Shown piece by piece: positions 12,441-23,987 of a stretch of DNA of 64,000 bases. Within the stretch, counting starts at the first letter, position 1; each line of letters starts with the position of its first letter. Location of the stretch: positions 1-64,000 of the forward strand of contig JAKSXM010000071.1 in NCBI GenBank assembly GCA_022575985.1, read 5' to 3'. The notes below the pieces were generated by a model. It saw only the letters and a list, made by a program, of their open reading frames with translations, did not search any database and was not told where the DNA came from. The position numbers and the translations under genes are program-made. The DNA comes from Anagrus nilaparvatae (taxonomy: Eukaryota; Arthropoda; Insecta; Hymenoptera; Mymaridae).

Positions 12441-14480
12441 TTATTTTTTTTTCTTTTTTATTATATTATTGCAATAATACATAACATAACATACACCGGA
12501 TGTCCTGGTCAATTTTATTATTATATTAAAAAGTATGTTCTTTTTTCTCTTTATTAAGAATATTTTTATCTCTATTATATTTTACATTTTACAATTTATA
12601 TGTGCAGATGTTTCATTAGATACTTTTTTTTTTATTTATTTATTCGTTAAATTGCATTAAAATACAAATTTATTGACTTGCTTTTTTTTTTTGTTGCATT
12701 TTTTAAAAATATAAGGAAAAAAAATCAGGAAGTTTAAATTTTAATTTGCATGAAATTTATGTAATGTGATCTTTTATTAGGAGTTGTTTCCTCAATAATT
12801 TAAAGTAGATATACTTCTGTCGAAAATTTTGAGGTTTTTTTTTTATATTTTTGCAATGTTTATTCTTGTAATTTTCCACCAATTAAATAAAGTGGATGGA
12901 ACCTTTGAAGCTTTTTAATTGTTATAAAAAACTTTCCTCTTTTTTTAGTAACTGCTAAAAAGAAATATGGGATAGTTTTTCTATATAGCATAACCTATTG
13001 CAAACTCAAAAATAGATCATTAAATTCAATTTTCAGCATGAAATTAATGTTAATAAAATGCAATTTTTTTCAAAAGTATAGAACAGAAGAGTTTTTCGTC
13101 AGTGTATACACTTTTGGCACTCCTCGTTATTTTAACTTGAACCGTTTAAAAGTGTCTTAAAATTCTAAAAAAAAATATTTTTTATTATCTCACATAATCT
13201 AGCTACAAGAATATTGATCCATTTGTCCAGTATGCTTGCTGGCGAGAGCCCCAGTATTTTAGGGGTTTGGACCTTAAAGGTTAGGTTATACAAAAATTAG
13301 GTTTTGGAAATTACCAGGGTCGGTATTTTAATTAATAATCACCTTTCTTAAAAACAATTAAAAAATTTTTAGCCATGTATTTTAATAAAATTTTAAAATA
13401 TCCATAGTTTAAATTCGAATTTTCTTAAGGGTGTCTAAAACCACTACTTTCTCCTCTTTTGCAAAGAATATAGTAAACAAACATTAATGTTTTCATTTAG
13501 TTGCTTCATTTCAAAAGCAAAGCAGCTTCACGACGGATTTTCAAAGTTTTACTTTTGGGGGAGAGGGTAAATTTAAAAAAAATACATTTTAAGGAGGTAA
13601 TATACGTTTTAAGTCATTAAAAACGTACAAATTTAACGTTAATGACATGATAGCCTCTTTGCCCCCTCCTTCACGCTGGATCCACCATTGCTTGATTTTC
13701 AGCAACACGTAATTTAAAAATTTACATAAAATATGAAGTCTTTTGTAAAACTCAAGAAATTCATCGCAAAAATTTCTGTTATTTTACAAAAGAATAGCCT
13801 ATGACTCATCCTACGTCAAAAGAACTTCTTAAAATTTTAAGTAGATATAACATATTGATATAAAAATTTGTTAGACTAAATTTTTAACGAGGCAGACTGT
13901 TTAAACAAAAATCAAAAAGGTATACTTAAATTTAAATTTATTACTTTATCTTTATTATTTTATTAGTTTTTATCATATTATTTATAAATTTCATTTAAAT
14001 ATTTAAATTATTAAAATTTCTATTCTACATTCAAAAGGCAAATAAAAATAATATGATAAGAAATTATATCTTTTAATATAAAATCTAACTTGATAATAAT
14101 AAAAAAGCTAATTAAATTTAGATAAAATTTAAAAGATAATAATTGAAATTTTAGTATTAAGTACGACTATAAAGTATATCATATTTTTATACTTGAAGAA
14201 TAAATTTATTTTAGGCCACAAGATCCTTGATAATAATTTTTGAAAATAATTGGATAAGTTTAAATTAAAAATTACATTAAATTAAATTTTCTATTTGGTC
14301 AATAACGAAATTTTTTTAGACCAAATTATTAGAAATCGTAAAAGAGATATTGAAAATTATCAAAGATTTTGGCCAGATCACAATATAAACTTTTGTGCTT
14401 AGGGAATTTTGGAATATTGCAATTTTTTGGTTTACCTGTGTAGCCTTTTTTTACGAGAAATATCTTAAGATATTTATATT
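12441..14480. other. AT-rich intergenic stretch
   Basis: Nothing coding is seen. A short less-AT-rich patch at 13230-13330 (GCTTGCTGGCGAGAGCCCC) and another at 13540-13700 have no recognised identity. Confidence 0.55.
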
Positions 14481-14481
14481 T

Positions 14482-14679
14482 ATTTATGAGGGGATAATGC
14501 CCTTTCTACAATAGATTAATAGTCGAGATTAAGTCTAGTATAACATTATTTAATTAGTTTTATAGTGTAGTTGGAGATTTTTTGTGAATAACTCCCAATT
14601 ACTACACTATAAAACTTATAATGCTAGACCAGAATTAATCTCGGCTTAATATGGTGTAGAAAGAGCTTTTTATTCATAA
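14482..14679. mobile_element. Foldback MITE, 198 bp
   Basis: TTTATGAGGGGATAATGCCC at the left pairs with the inverse of GAGCTTTTTATTCATAAA at the right. A stronger inner pair is GTTTTATAGTGTAGTTGG with CCAATTACTACACTATAAAAC around about 20 bp of loop. No open frame. Confidence 0.75.
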
Positions 14680-14854
14680 AAAATAAAAATTAATTAATTA
14701 AGGTGTTTGTATTCAAAAAATTTTTAAAAAATAAATTAGAAAATGAATATGCACACGAATCTAAAATGATATATTTTTTTTTAATTTATAGATTTAAGTC
14801 TTTGGTAAAAAAAACTTTCGAAAAATTTAATTTAAAAATCAAGATAAAAAATTT

Positions 14855-14891
14855 TTCTCGAAAGCGAATTGTCTTGCCATTATTATATAAA
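14855..14891 (+). promoter_or_regulatory. 18-bp motif + 11 bp + TATA box, copy 4
   Basis: TTCTCGAAAGCGAATTGT (14855-14872) followed after 11 bp by TATATAAA (14884-14891). This is the most diverged copy, yet the spacing is the same as in copies 1-3. Unlike the others it has a plausible downstream unit: a start about 25-30 bp after the TATA box would lie near 14913 and a T10-11 run, the form of a Pol III terminator, begins at 14988. Confidence 0.45.
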
Positions 14892-14912
14892 GGATGATTT
14901 GTAAATCATTTT

Positions 14913-14998
14913 GCACGTATACCATGATAATTTCAAATTATTAACAAATATTAACCTATTGGAATCAACTGTTGGTTTTATAGACAATTTTTTTTTTT
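14913..14998 (+). ncRNA. Possible small Pol III-type RNA, about 75 nt
   Basis: This is inferred only from position: the motif plus TATA module upstream and a T-run at 14988-14998. The interval contains ATACCATGAT, a word also found in U1 snRNA stem-loop I, but the rest (no U1 5' splice-site-pairing sequence, no Sm site in place) does not support U1. I cannot name an RNA family. Confidence 0.2.
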
Positions 14999-15176
14999 AT
15001 AACAATTAGTACTTTGTCATCATTAAATATGAATGATTAAATTGTCTCTTAAAAATTGGCTCTTATATATCCTTTGCTTCCAAATACGATTAAAATTTGG
15101 TTATAATATCATCAAAAATTCGAAAAATTTGTAAAAGTACTATACATCTTTGGAATTCTAGAAAATTTCAAAAATT

Positions 15177-15419
15177 TTATATGGTATTCAATTGTTGAAA
15201 TATTGATGCAAATACTGTTAAAACCACGTAGAGCAATGTGAACCATCTGACTAACGTAGGAAGATGGCATTTGAAATATTGGAATATGTAACCAAAATTA
15301 ATGCAGTTCATAAAATCTTTGCAAAAATCAAAAATATGAAAATGATAGTTTCCTCCGAATTGTGTGTACAAAAGCTTGAAATTTTTTTTGCAATTACAAT
15401 TTGTCTTCATAGTTCCCAC
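15177..15419 (-). other. Unrecognised 80-codon open frame with a hydrophobic C-terminal end
   Basis: The frame has better codon-like complexity than its surroundings and ends in a hydrophobic stretch (LVRWFTLLYVVLTVFASIF). It could be an exon fragment of a membrane protein such as a chemoreceptor, or chance. No family motif is visible and no splice sites clearly join it to another exon. Confidence 0.15.
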
Positions 15420-17678
15420 ACATGAAATTAAATTTTAAATAAATCTTAAAAACTTATCATTTTTCAAAAATAAAATAAACGTCGTATTTTTTTTAATTCT
15501 CTGTAATTTTAAAAAAGTATCACATAAAAATAAAACAGATTATACATGGAATAATCATATTTAAAAAAGAAAAGTATGTCTTGTATATAAGTAATTATTA
15601 ATTTATATCTAACATAATTATCATTGATTTATGATTACAATTATTATACATATTTTAAAAAGATTAATTTGTGTATTAAAATTTAATATTAAGTCACGTA
15701 GGCCATCTTATTAAAATAAAAATATTCTATAATTTCTAGAAATTTAATTATGTGCCTATCTATCTAAATAAAAAGTAGAATAAGCAAGTGTAAATAATGA
15801 TAACAAAAAAATTATTTAACAGGGTAAATACTCGCTGATATTCGAAGGAGAAGTTTTAAGCCGAAATATTGGAATGCTTTACTTTTTACACCTTTGTTGG
15901 GAAAATAGCTATTTTTATTTGGTAAAAATGAACTAATAAGCTCTAATTGATTTATTTATTACCAATAGAAAAATACACTGAAATATTGAGCTGCTTAAAA
16001 ATGAAAGCTGATTTTTTTGATTTATAAAAGAAACTCTTTGTGAAACTGAAATTAATATTTTGGTATAAAATTTGACTTTGTAGCACAAAAATCTACTTCC
16101 GGCATATTCTTCATTATTGTAGAAAGATGATCCTTCAAAGAACTGTTTTTATCTGTAAATTTTACCCTAAACTGAAAAAAGTTTTGTTTATACCAAAGGG
16201 AAATTATAATATTTGCTAAAAATTCGAGAATTCTAGTTTTTTTTTTTTTTTTTTTTTTGTAATTCTCAAGAAAAACTGATAATTCATAATTTTTTTTCTT
16301 CAAAAATCTAAAAAAAATCTTTTTTTGTAAATACACAAAAAAAGTATCGAGAATCCTCTAATTTTTCATAAATATACCAATTTTAGTAAATTTATGATTT
16401 TTTTTGAATACTTACTAATATTTATATGCTATTTTTTTTGTGAATCTACAGGAGTTACTATTTACAATGCAGAGACTCATTTTTACATCCTAAACGCCAT
16501 CCAAAGTATTATTTTCTTTAAAAAAAAAATATTTTAATAATTTAATAAACCAAAAATTTTGTACTGATAAAAAATTTCAAAAATCCAAGTAAATCATTGA
16601 AATATTTTCAAGTACCTATAAATTCAAGCAGAGAAACCTAACAGTACGTTAAAAATAATTATTGCTAATTCTAGCTAATCTAAAAAATTGCACAATTTGT
16701 TATAACTCCAGGCTAAAAATCTCATCTTACGCAATTATTGTTCAATGTAAAGTAAAAAAACTATAACGCATTATTACACAAAAGGTATTTGACAAATTAA
16801 TAATTGTAATAAATGAAATGAGAAATGATTGATTATCAAACCTAAAAACATTTTTATTTTTAATTGTAATGATGATTATATGTTATTAATTATCAAGCAC
16901 CTTATTTTTTAACTGACTAATAAGGTATCGTATATAAAAAAACTTTAAAAACGGATGTGTAATACATTTTATAAATTTTACATTGTAAAAAATAATTATT
17001 GTCATGTACACATCAATGGAATTTTCATTACGCATTTAATAATGCGATGATAATTTTTTTATACTTCATTTTAAATGTATGATGATCAAAGTTGTTAATT
17101 AAATCTAAAACATCTGTAATCAATAAAAATGATTTCATCAGATTCATAAAAGAGTGCATGATGTAAATGTTTTTCGCATTTATGTATGAGTGAACCCTTT
17201 ATTTTGTTCTAAATTACTCATAGAAAATTTTTTAGTCGAGTTAGACTTTGAAATATTATATTATGAAATATTTTGAAATTTTTTTTTTTTTAATGCGACG
17301 AAGGTTTTTTTATCAATAATTTGAAATTTTTTATCAGTTTTATTGTACTACTTACGCACGATGTTTTAATTTTTGAAGAAATTCTTGAAATTGTCTTACT
17401 ATTATCAATAAATAATTTTTATTAATTGCGTTGTAGATGAGTTTATCTTAGTTTTTTTAAAAATTAATTTACGTAAATGATTGTTAAATATTGTTTTTTC
17501 TCTATTTACATTTAAAAGTTGATATTTAATTACAGAAAAGTAAAAGAATTATAGCAGGGACAAAAATATAAAGTTTTTTTTTTTTTTTTTTTTTTTAATT
17601 CAGAGTTGATTGCGTATTTTTTGATAAATTACGGAGAGGGGGGATTTGTTTTTGACAAACAAGATGAGAAATGATCTA
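15420..17678. other. AT-rich intergenic stretch
   Basis: Contains homopolymer T tracts (16240-16258 and 17576-17596) and no credible gene; the minus-strand open frame at 16052-16336 is built largely from poly-lysine codons of an A/T tract. Confidence 0.55.
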
Positions 17679-17682
17679 TTAA

Positions 17683-18367
17683 GGTTGAATCAGGTGGATA
17701 GAAATAGCATTTTTTGGGTAAACATTTCTGGAGATCGAAACTTCTGGAATGAATGCTTAATATTTTTAGCCATTGATCATATTATGTGTCCCTTAAAATT
17801 AAAAAAATAATTTTGAAAATTTATTGACTACAGTCGGAAATATTAGCGCTTGAAATTTCATTAATTTTTGAGGTACTTAATTAATCAAGACTTTTTTATA
17901 AATAATCTGATTTTAAAAATCTTTGAATATAATATTTAGGACATTATTTAGCATCGATTCACTAAAAAAAATTTTGATTTTCTACGTTTCACCGCGAATA
18001 AATTGATTTTTTGATAAAATTTAGGTTAGGCCAAAAATCAAAAAACTTGAAATATATTTCACATTATTGTTAAAAATTGAGATTTTTTTTAGTGAATCGA
18101 TGCTAAATAATGTCCTAAATATTATATTCAAAGATTTTTAAAATCAGATTATTTATAAAAAAGTCTTGATTAATTAAGTACCTCAAAAATTAATGAAATT
18201 TCAAGCGCTAATATTTCCGACTGTAGTCAATAAATTTTCAAAATTTTTTTTTAAATTTTAAGAGACACATAGCATGATCAATGGCTAAAAATATTAAACA
18301 TTCCAGAAGTTTCGATCTCTAGAAATTTTTACCCAAAAAATGCTATTTCTATCCACTTGATTCAACC
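17683..18367. mobile_element. Foldback element with about 300-bp arms, TTAA/TTAT flanks
   Basis: The left arm (17683-17980) begins GGTTGAATCAGGTGGATAG and the right arm (18080-18367) ends with the inverse CTATCCACTTGATTCAACC. The arms are nearly identical throughout (for example GCGCTTGAAATTTCATTAA and its inverse), with about 100 bp between them. TTAA precedes it and TTAT follows it, consistent with a piggyBac-type TTAA target duplication with one later change. It encodes nothing. Confidence 0.85.
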
Positions 18368-18870
18368 TTATTAAATGATTTCTTAGTCAATTCCAAAAAT
18401 CGACGAAGTTTTGCTCGAACGAAATTTGTTTAATTTCCATAAATTAGAAAAAATCGCCCTTTTTTAAAGATTTTTGGAAAATCCACAAACCAACGCGATA
18501 TTTAGCTCATTATGCATTCGTTTCTGAAGCAAATCACGATATTGGGGGCCCCATACATGGAAAATGAGTCAAATATCCTGAAATTGAGAAATTTAAATAT
18601 TCACTATATTATAAACTCTGTGTTAGAGACGTAAATTTACGGGGTATTGAAATAATCGTAAGATACAAGAATTTTTATGTTCAGGACCTAGAAACTTAAG
18701 ATAGCGACCCAAAATAAGTAGTGAAAATAAATTTTTCGTTGTGATTTACGAATTTAAAAAACTCACTTCTAATAAAGAGGTACGTTTTTCCAATCTAAGA
18801 GGGTCTCACTCATTTTCCTTAGTAGCTCCAGAAATCCTATGTAGGATCTCGTTATGAAAAAACCTCTTAT

Positions 18871-19189
18871 CCCATTATGGTCCAATCATACACAGCTGGT
18901 TTTTTGATTACGTGACTGTTATAAAACATTTATTTTTTTTATTCTAAAAAGTTTTCTAGGGTTAAAAATGGTTCCTTTTTCCGAATTCAAGCATAGTTTT
19001 TACATAATTTTTTGATCTCAACCCCCATTTTTACTCCTTTTTAAAGGGTTGTGTGTAAAAACTATTATTATTAATATTAAAAAGGAACCATTTTTAACCC
19101 TATAGAAAAGTTTTAAAAATAAAAAAAATAAATGTTTTATAACATTTTGTTACCAAAAGTCCAGCTGCGTAAAATTGGGCCATAATGGG
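18871..19189. mobile_element. TTAA-type MITE, 319 bp, CCCATTATGG ends
   Basis: Starts CCCATTATGGTCC and ends GGGCCATAATGGG. Inner arms pair over roughly 100 bp (TTATAAAACATTTATTTTTT, GGGTTAAAAATGGTTCC and their inverses). Flanks are TTAT on the left and TTAA on the right, as expected for a piggyBac-like target site with one substitution. Confidence 0.85.
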
Positions 19190-19193
19190 TTAA

Positions 19194-20505
19194 TATACCT
19201 TTTTTCGTTTGGGTTACCAAAAACAATTGCAAAATCTTGACTTGACTGGAGTACAATTAGAATCAACTTAAAGTCCAAAATTACGCCCTTGGTATAGCAT
19301 TATCTTAAAAAAATCAACTAAATATTGGACAATTTTTTACAAAAAAGAACTGCTTAATAGTTACTATATTTTTTAATCAATTATTGGCTAAAAAATTGCA
19401 TTAAGCCAGCTTATCTAAAATATTTTAAAATATAGTAGTATCTATATATGTAATTTATAAAAAAAAAAGTATTACACAATAAGAGCAAAGAATTTGTCAT
19501 TTCATAGTTAAAAATAATCACTAATAATCATTAATTACTCACAGAAGGAAAAAAAGCATATTTATTTTTTGTATAATATCCTCTTATTAAATCATCCAAG
19601 TGAAACACAAAAATTTTTTTTCATTTCATGTTTAATAATAAGGAAATGCATTTATTAACAAAATACAAATAAAAAGTTCTAGGTCAATAATAAAAAAAAA
19701 AAATTGTTTGATTACAGTAGTTTAAAATTATTATTACTGTATTAAGTAGGTAAAGTTAAAAAAAAATTTATTCTTAGAAAAAAATAGCTCTCTAAATAAT
19801 ATAATAGTAAATCTTTTTTACAAATTCATCTCAAATTTCAAACTTCTCATTTATAGTGGCGGAAATGTCAAAAATTAAACGAAACCGTCATTTCATCTTT
19901 ACAAAAAAAAATATCGTCTCTCTTTCTTAATCTGCAGGTATACTATTTTTTTTTTATATTTCTAAATTGGAATGTAATCCGGAAAGAGAAGCTAGTTTAT
20001 ATTAAATATAATGATTTCCTGTGCGCAAAATTTCTTTTTAGTTTGTCTGTTCAATAATATAAAAATAATAAAGTAGTTATAGACTTTACTGTATTATAAT
20101 TTATTATATTCGAGTGGATTTTTAAATAAACTTGAAATCATGCTCGATTGACTTTTATAATAATAAAATTTTTTTTTTTTATATTTCGTAATGACACCTA
20201 GAAGTATACGTTCACTGCGTGTTCGATAGAAAATTATAGAGAAGCCGAATATTGTTGGTAATGACCTCCAGTAACAGGAAACACGTTTTAGCAAAATGAG
20301 AATTTGGCGTATTTTTTATGTTTTTAGTTATTTTATGATAATTTTTTTTGATATGTGCAGAAGTTTTGGATTATCAGACCAAAAATTCAGGAACCACCAG
20401 ATTCAGAAATATTTTTTTCCGAAAGAAAAACATTAAATAAGTCATTCTTCCAGTTTAGTTTCTTAGGTAGACTTTTTTATTTCCGGTAGTGTTTTGTTTT
20501 TTTGG
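19194..20505. other. AT-rich intergenic stretch
   Basis: No gene supported. The 66-codon minus frame at 20094-20294 has no recognisable motif. Confidence 0.55.
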
Positions 20506-20508
20506 CCT

Positions 20509-20830
20509 TTTTTAACATGGAACATGTTCATTGGATGGGGTATTTGAAAAAGTTTGGCTCGGCAGGGGGGGGGGGTAAAATGGACTAAGAATATTTTTGA
20601 TTTAGGAACTTAGAATAATTTGAAGTGGGAATTAGGGCCTGATGAGGTCCTGATAAGAATAAGAACTTAGAATACTTTAGGCTTATGAACTTATGGACAG
20701 GATAATTTATATTTCGGGATTTATTTTAATTTCGGTTTTTGGATTTATTAATGTTATGAGTGAACATGTTCCATGATCGTTGATTGCGTAGTTACACAAA
20801 CCGGTTATAATTTTTAAAACTAGCTCAAAC
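20509..20830 (+). repeat. Dispersed G-run repeat, copy 2
   Basis: Begins TTTAACATGGAACATGTTCA, has a G9-10 run near 20566, then 'gaacttagaataattt' phrases, then TGAACATGTTCCATG and ACACAAACCGGTTATAA. The same order is found at 34621-35078, and inverted at 311-500. The GGAACATGTT/AACATGTTCC words at the two ends form a short inverted pair. Confidence 0.8.
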
Positions 20831-21900
20831 AATTTTCTTATATAGTAAAAAAATTTTTCGAAATTGGTTCCCATAAACTCAGACCCAAAAATTAAATTAC
20901 ATACTCCTCAGCCCAAATCAGATTCAGATGGTGTGTAAAAATCTCATACAATAAATATTTTTGAAAAAAAATTCTTCTAAAAATTAAAAAAATTTTTTTT
21001 ACTTAATTTCAAAAACCGCAAAAAACGCTTATACCTTTGTATTGTCATTTTAACGAACAAAAAACTTTTTTCCTCATCTTTATCTTTCTTTGTCGAGCTG
21101 AAAAAATGAAAAACAAAACATAGTTCACTTACACCTGCTTAAACATGTGATTATAAAGAATTTTTGTTAATATCTCAATAAAACATTCACTTTATTTTTT
21201 AAATTCAGCACGTGCTTTTTTACATTTAAAAAAATATAAATATTAATTAAACAATAAAACTCTGTTTTTTAATTTCCTGCTTTTTTTGTTGTGTCGTTTT
21301 ATGTTAAAAAAATATTTTTTGGACAAATTCATGACCTTTTTTTATGTAAAAAATTAAATATGGACACGTATTTTAATAATTAAGGTCAAGTTATAATTTA
21401 TTCAAGTTTATTATAGCGAATTTATCATTTTTAAAAGTAAATTTAAAAAAAAAAATAAATAATTCAAAAAGTAAAAGTACGCCAGTATTTTTAAGTACAT
21501 TTATTTGTAAAAACAATAAAAAATAAATAATCAATTGAAGGTATGATATTACAAACTACTTATTTTTGACCTCGTCTCGAAAGGATCGAAGGCTATAAAT
21601 AATAATGTTTCGGGAGTAGGTATTTAGGTCATTAATAAAATAAATACAGTGAACAAAAAAATCGTTTATGGATTTTTGCCTTCTGATATGTGGACTTTTT
21701 TAGTTTCGAAAGTAAAAGTATTTCTCTGTATTACTGAGGTAAAAATTGAAATTAACTGAAAGTATTTCGGATTGGGCAACAATTGAACGGGAACCGAAGT
21801 TCGTCTTCAACCTTAAAAATTATTAAAATTTCACTTTGTAGGCGTATTTTTTATTTTTTAAAAAATTATAAAAAATTATTTATTTAAAATCTTCTTTCAA
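20831..21900. other. AT-rich stretch upstream of the methyltransferase gene
   Basis: Contains GTCTCGAAAGGATCGAAGGC followed directly by TATAAATA (about 21575-21602), a weak relative of the spaced motif + TATA modules, with the gap shortened. It could carry the promoter and 5' UTR exon of the gene that starts at 21918, because a splice acceptor lies just before that ATG. Confidence 0.3.
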
Positions 21901-21917
21901 TTTTTTGTTACAGAAAA

Positions 21918-22790
21918 ATGTCCGAAAATCCTAAAAAAACAACCGACCCTGGTGCAACAAAATATGGTAATTTTATAAATTATTATCAATTTCATTCAGC
22001 AAAGGAACGTATATTACAATTGCCTAAAAATATTTGGAATTGCCAGCCAACATGTGATAAATATATTGCCTTAGACGTCGGTTGTAACACCGGAGTAAGT
22101 TCAAAATTTTTATATGATAAAAATAGATATTTTATTTAAAAGAAAAAACAGCTGTTTTATCTTCTTTTACGTCATTCGTCTTTGTTTTCTTTATTTTACC
22201 ATTCATAAATAAATTTTTTTTTGCAGGAGTTAACAATAGAATTATACGAGTTTTTGGCAGAGAGTTTGCCAGCCAATTGTGAAATTTATATATTGGCTAT
22301 TGATTTAGATGAAATTTTAATTGAAAGAGCTCAAGAACTTAATAAATATCCAAATAATATTAGTTTTAAATGTTTGAACGTCCTAAACAATTCAGCAGAA
22401 ACTGCAATTACAGAATATTTAAGCAACTTGAGTGTAGAAAAATTCGATATAATCTTCTGTTTTTCAGTAACAATGTGGATCCATCTAAACCACGGTGATT
22501 TAGGTCTAGAGCAATTTTTCACAAACTTGTGTAAAAAAACCAGGCTAATTTTAATTGAACCACAAACTTACAAATGTTACAAAAATGCTATCCGAAGACT
22601 AAAAAGATCAAACAGCAAAACTGAATTAAAATTTCCATATCAACTAAATAATCTAAACATACCAAATAACGACGTTGAATTAAAAATAAATAAAATTTTA
22701 TTAGATAAATGTCAATTTCAAAGTATCTTAATAACTGATGAAAATAATTGGAAAAGAAAACTTTTACTTTACAAAGAGAAATCCGAGTGA
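21918..22790 (+). CDS. BCDIN3D: BCDIN3D-type RNA 5'-monophosphate methyltransferase, two coding exons
   Basis: Exon 1 is 21918-22094 and exon 2 is 22227-22790, giving 246 residues. The intron (22095-22226, 132 bp) has a GTAAGT donor and a TTTTTTTTGCAG acceptor, phase 0. Joined, the product shows the family's N-terminal DPGATKYGNFINYY segment, a SAM-binding motif I (ALDVGCNTG, finished across the junction by ELTIELYEF), and the Bin3-domain hallmark SVTMWIHLNHGD near residue 135, followed by LIEPQ and KCYKNAIRRLKR. Known family role: BCDIN3D methylates 5'-monophosphate ends of RNAs such as tRNA-His and some pre-miRNAs. The length is close to that of animal BCDIN3D, and all visible catalytic-core motifs are present. 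A TTTTTTGTTACAG acceptor (ending 21913) just before the ATG implies an upstream non-coding exon. Confidence 0.93.
22095..22226 (+). other. BCDIN3D: Intron of the BCDIN3D-type gene
   Basis: GTAAGT at the 5' end, a polypyrimidine tract and TTGCAG at the 3' end. Splicing here restores the continuous family motif DVGCNTG-EL; read-through meets a stop at 22137-22139. Confidence 0.92.
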
Positions 22791-23975
22791 ACGCTGTGAT
22801 AATGACCGCAAAAAAGTGAGATTTTTTATATTACGAACAATGTAATCTGATTATTAATTTTTTATAAAAAAAAAGTTAGTCCATAATTTTTTTTTATAAG
22901 GTTTCACTAGACATTTGTATAATTCGTTTTAGCATTTTATTGATTTTTATAAACTTTCTATAGTACAAAGTATATGTGGGATTGTAGACAAAAATAAAAA
23001 TATCTAGATAAAAAATTGAGTCTCAATTTTTGAATATATAAAAAATTTTGCGAGAAAAAAAAAGCCTGTGTAACAAGTTTTGTTTATGTTGAAATTGATT
23101 AGATACATAAATTTATTTCCAATTCCTGAATTATAAAAGGTTTCAAAATATATATATTTTTCTGTCGTGTATTAAAATTCTAATAAATATTGTTAAGTAA
23201 TTGCTATTTCTTAAATTTTGTATAATAAAACTGTATAAATGAGTACTTAAAATAGTTAGTTCAATTTAAAAATAAAATTTTCTGTATCAAAATATTGCAA
23301 CATTTATTAATTTATTTAAATGTGCTAAGAAATTAATATTTGTAATATTATTTAAAAATACACACCTCTTAAATGATATGATTATAAAAGATAATTAGTA
23401 GTTTTAATAAGGTCTCATAGCTTCTTCATTCAGTCATCTCCATTTTTAAATTAGAATGGTAAAATTATACCTATTTTATTGTGATCAATAAAAATTTTTA
23501 ATTTATTTTAATTATTTTACTTTATTGGTTAATAATTTTTTAAATTATCATTTTAATGAATAATTTAACACATAATTTTAATTTGCATAATTGTATTATT
23601 AAAATTTCAATTTAAATATTGTGCAAATATTGGAATTCGTTTTATTTTATTGTGTAATTAATTATTATTTTAAATAAATTAAAATTTTTGTTGTTAACTG
23701 ATTTACCTTTTGATGATAAAATTTATTACTGATTGCTGAAAAAGATGTTTTCTGCATTTTATATGTCGATAAAGAAGTAAACGTAGGTTTTGTAAGGCTC
23801 TTAAATGTAAATTGTTACCTATTTTTTGAAAAAATTGAAATTATAATTTTATGTATTTGGTAAAATTAATTTTCTTTTTATGTTTATTTAGAGAAAGGGA
23901 AGCTTACTTTAATAAGTTTTAAACTTTTTCTTTTTACCTCATTATTAAAATTATTAAAATTAATTCTATTTTGAT
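22791..23975. other. 3' flank of the methyltransferase gene and AT-rich spacer
   Basis: Contains several candidate AATAAA signals, including near 22992 and 23183. No further coding region is seen. Polyadenylation at one of these sites is inference. Confidence 0.45.
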
Positions 23976-23987
23976 TTCTGGTCTAAC

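Noticed and set aside
14913..14998. U1 snRNA gene
   Set aside because: Only the word ATACCATGAT matches; the U1 5' end and Sm site are missing.
16052..16336. 94-codon minus frame with poly-lysine
   Set aside because: Produced by homopolymer A/T tracts, including a T19 run.
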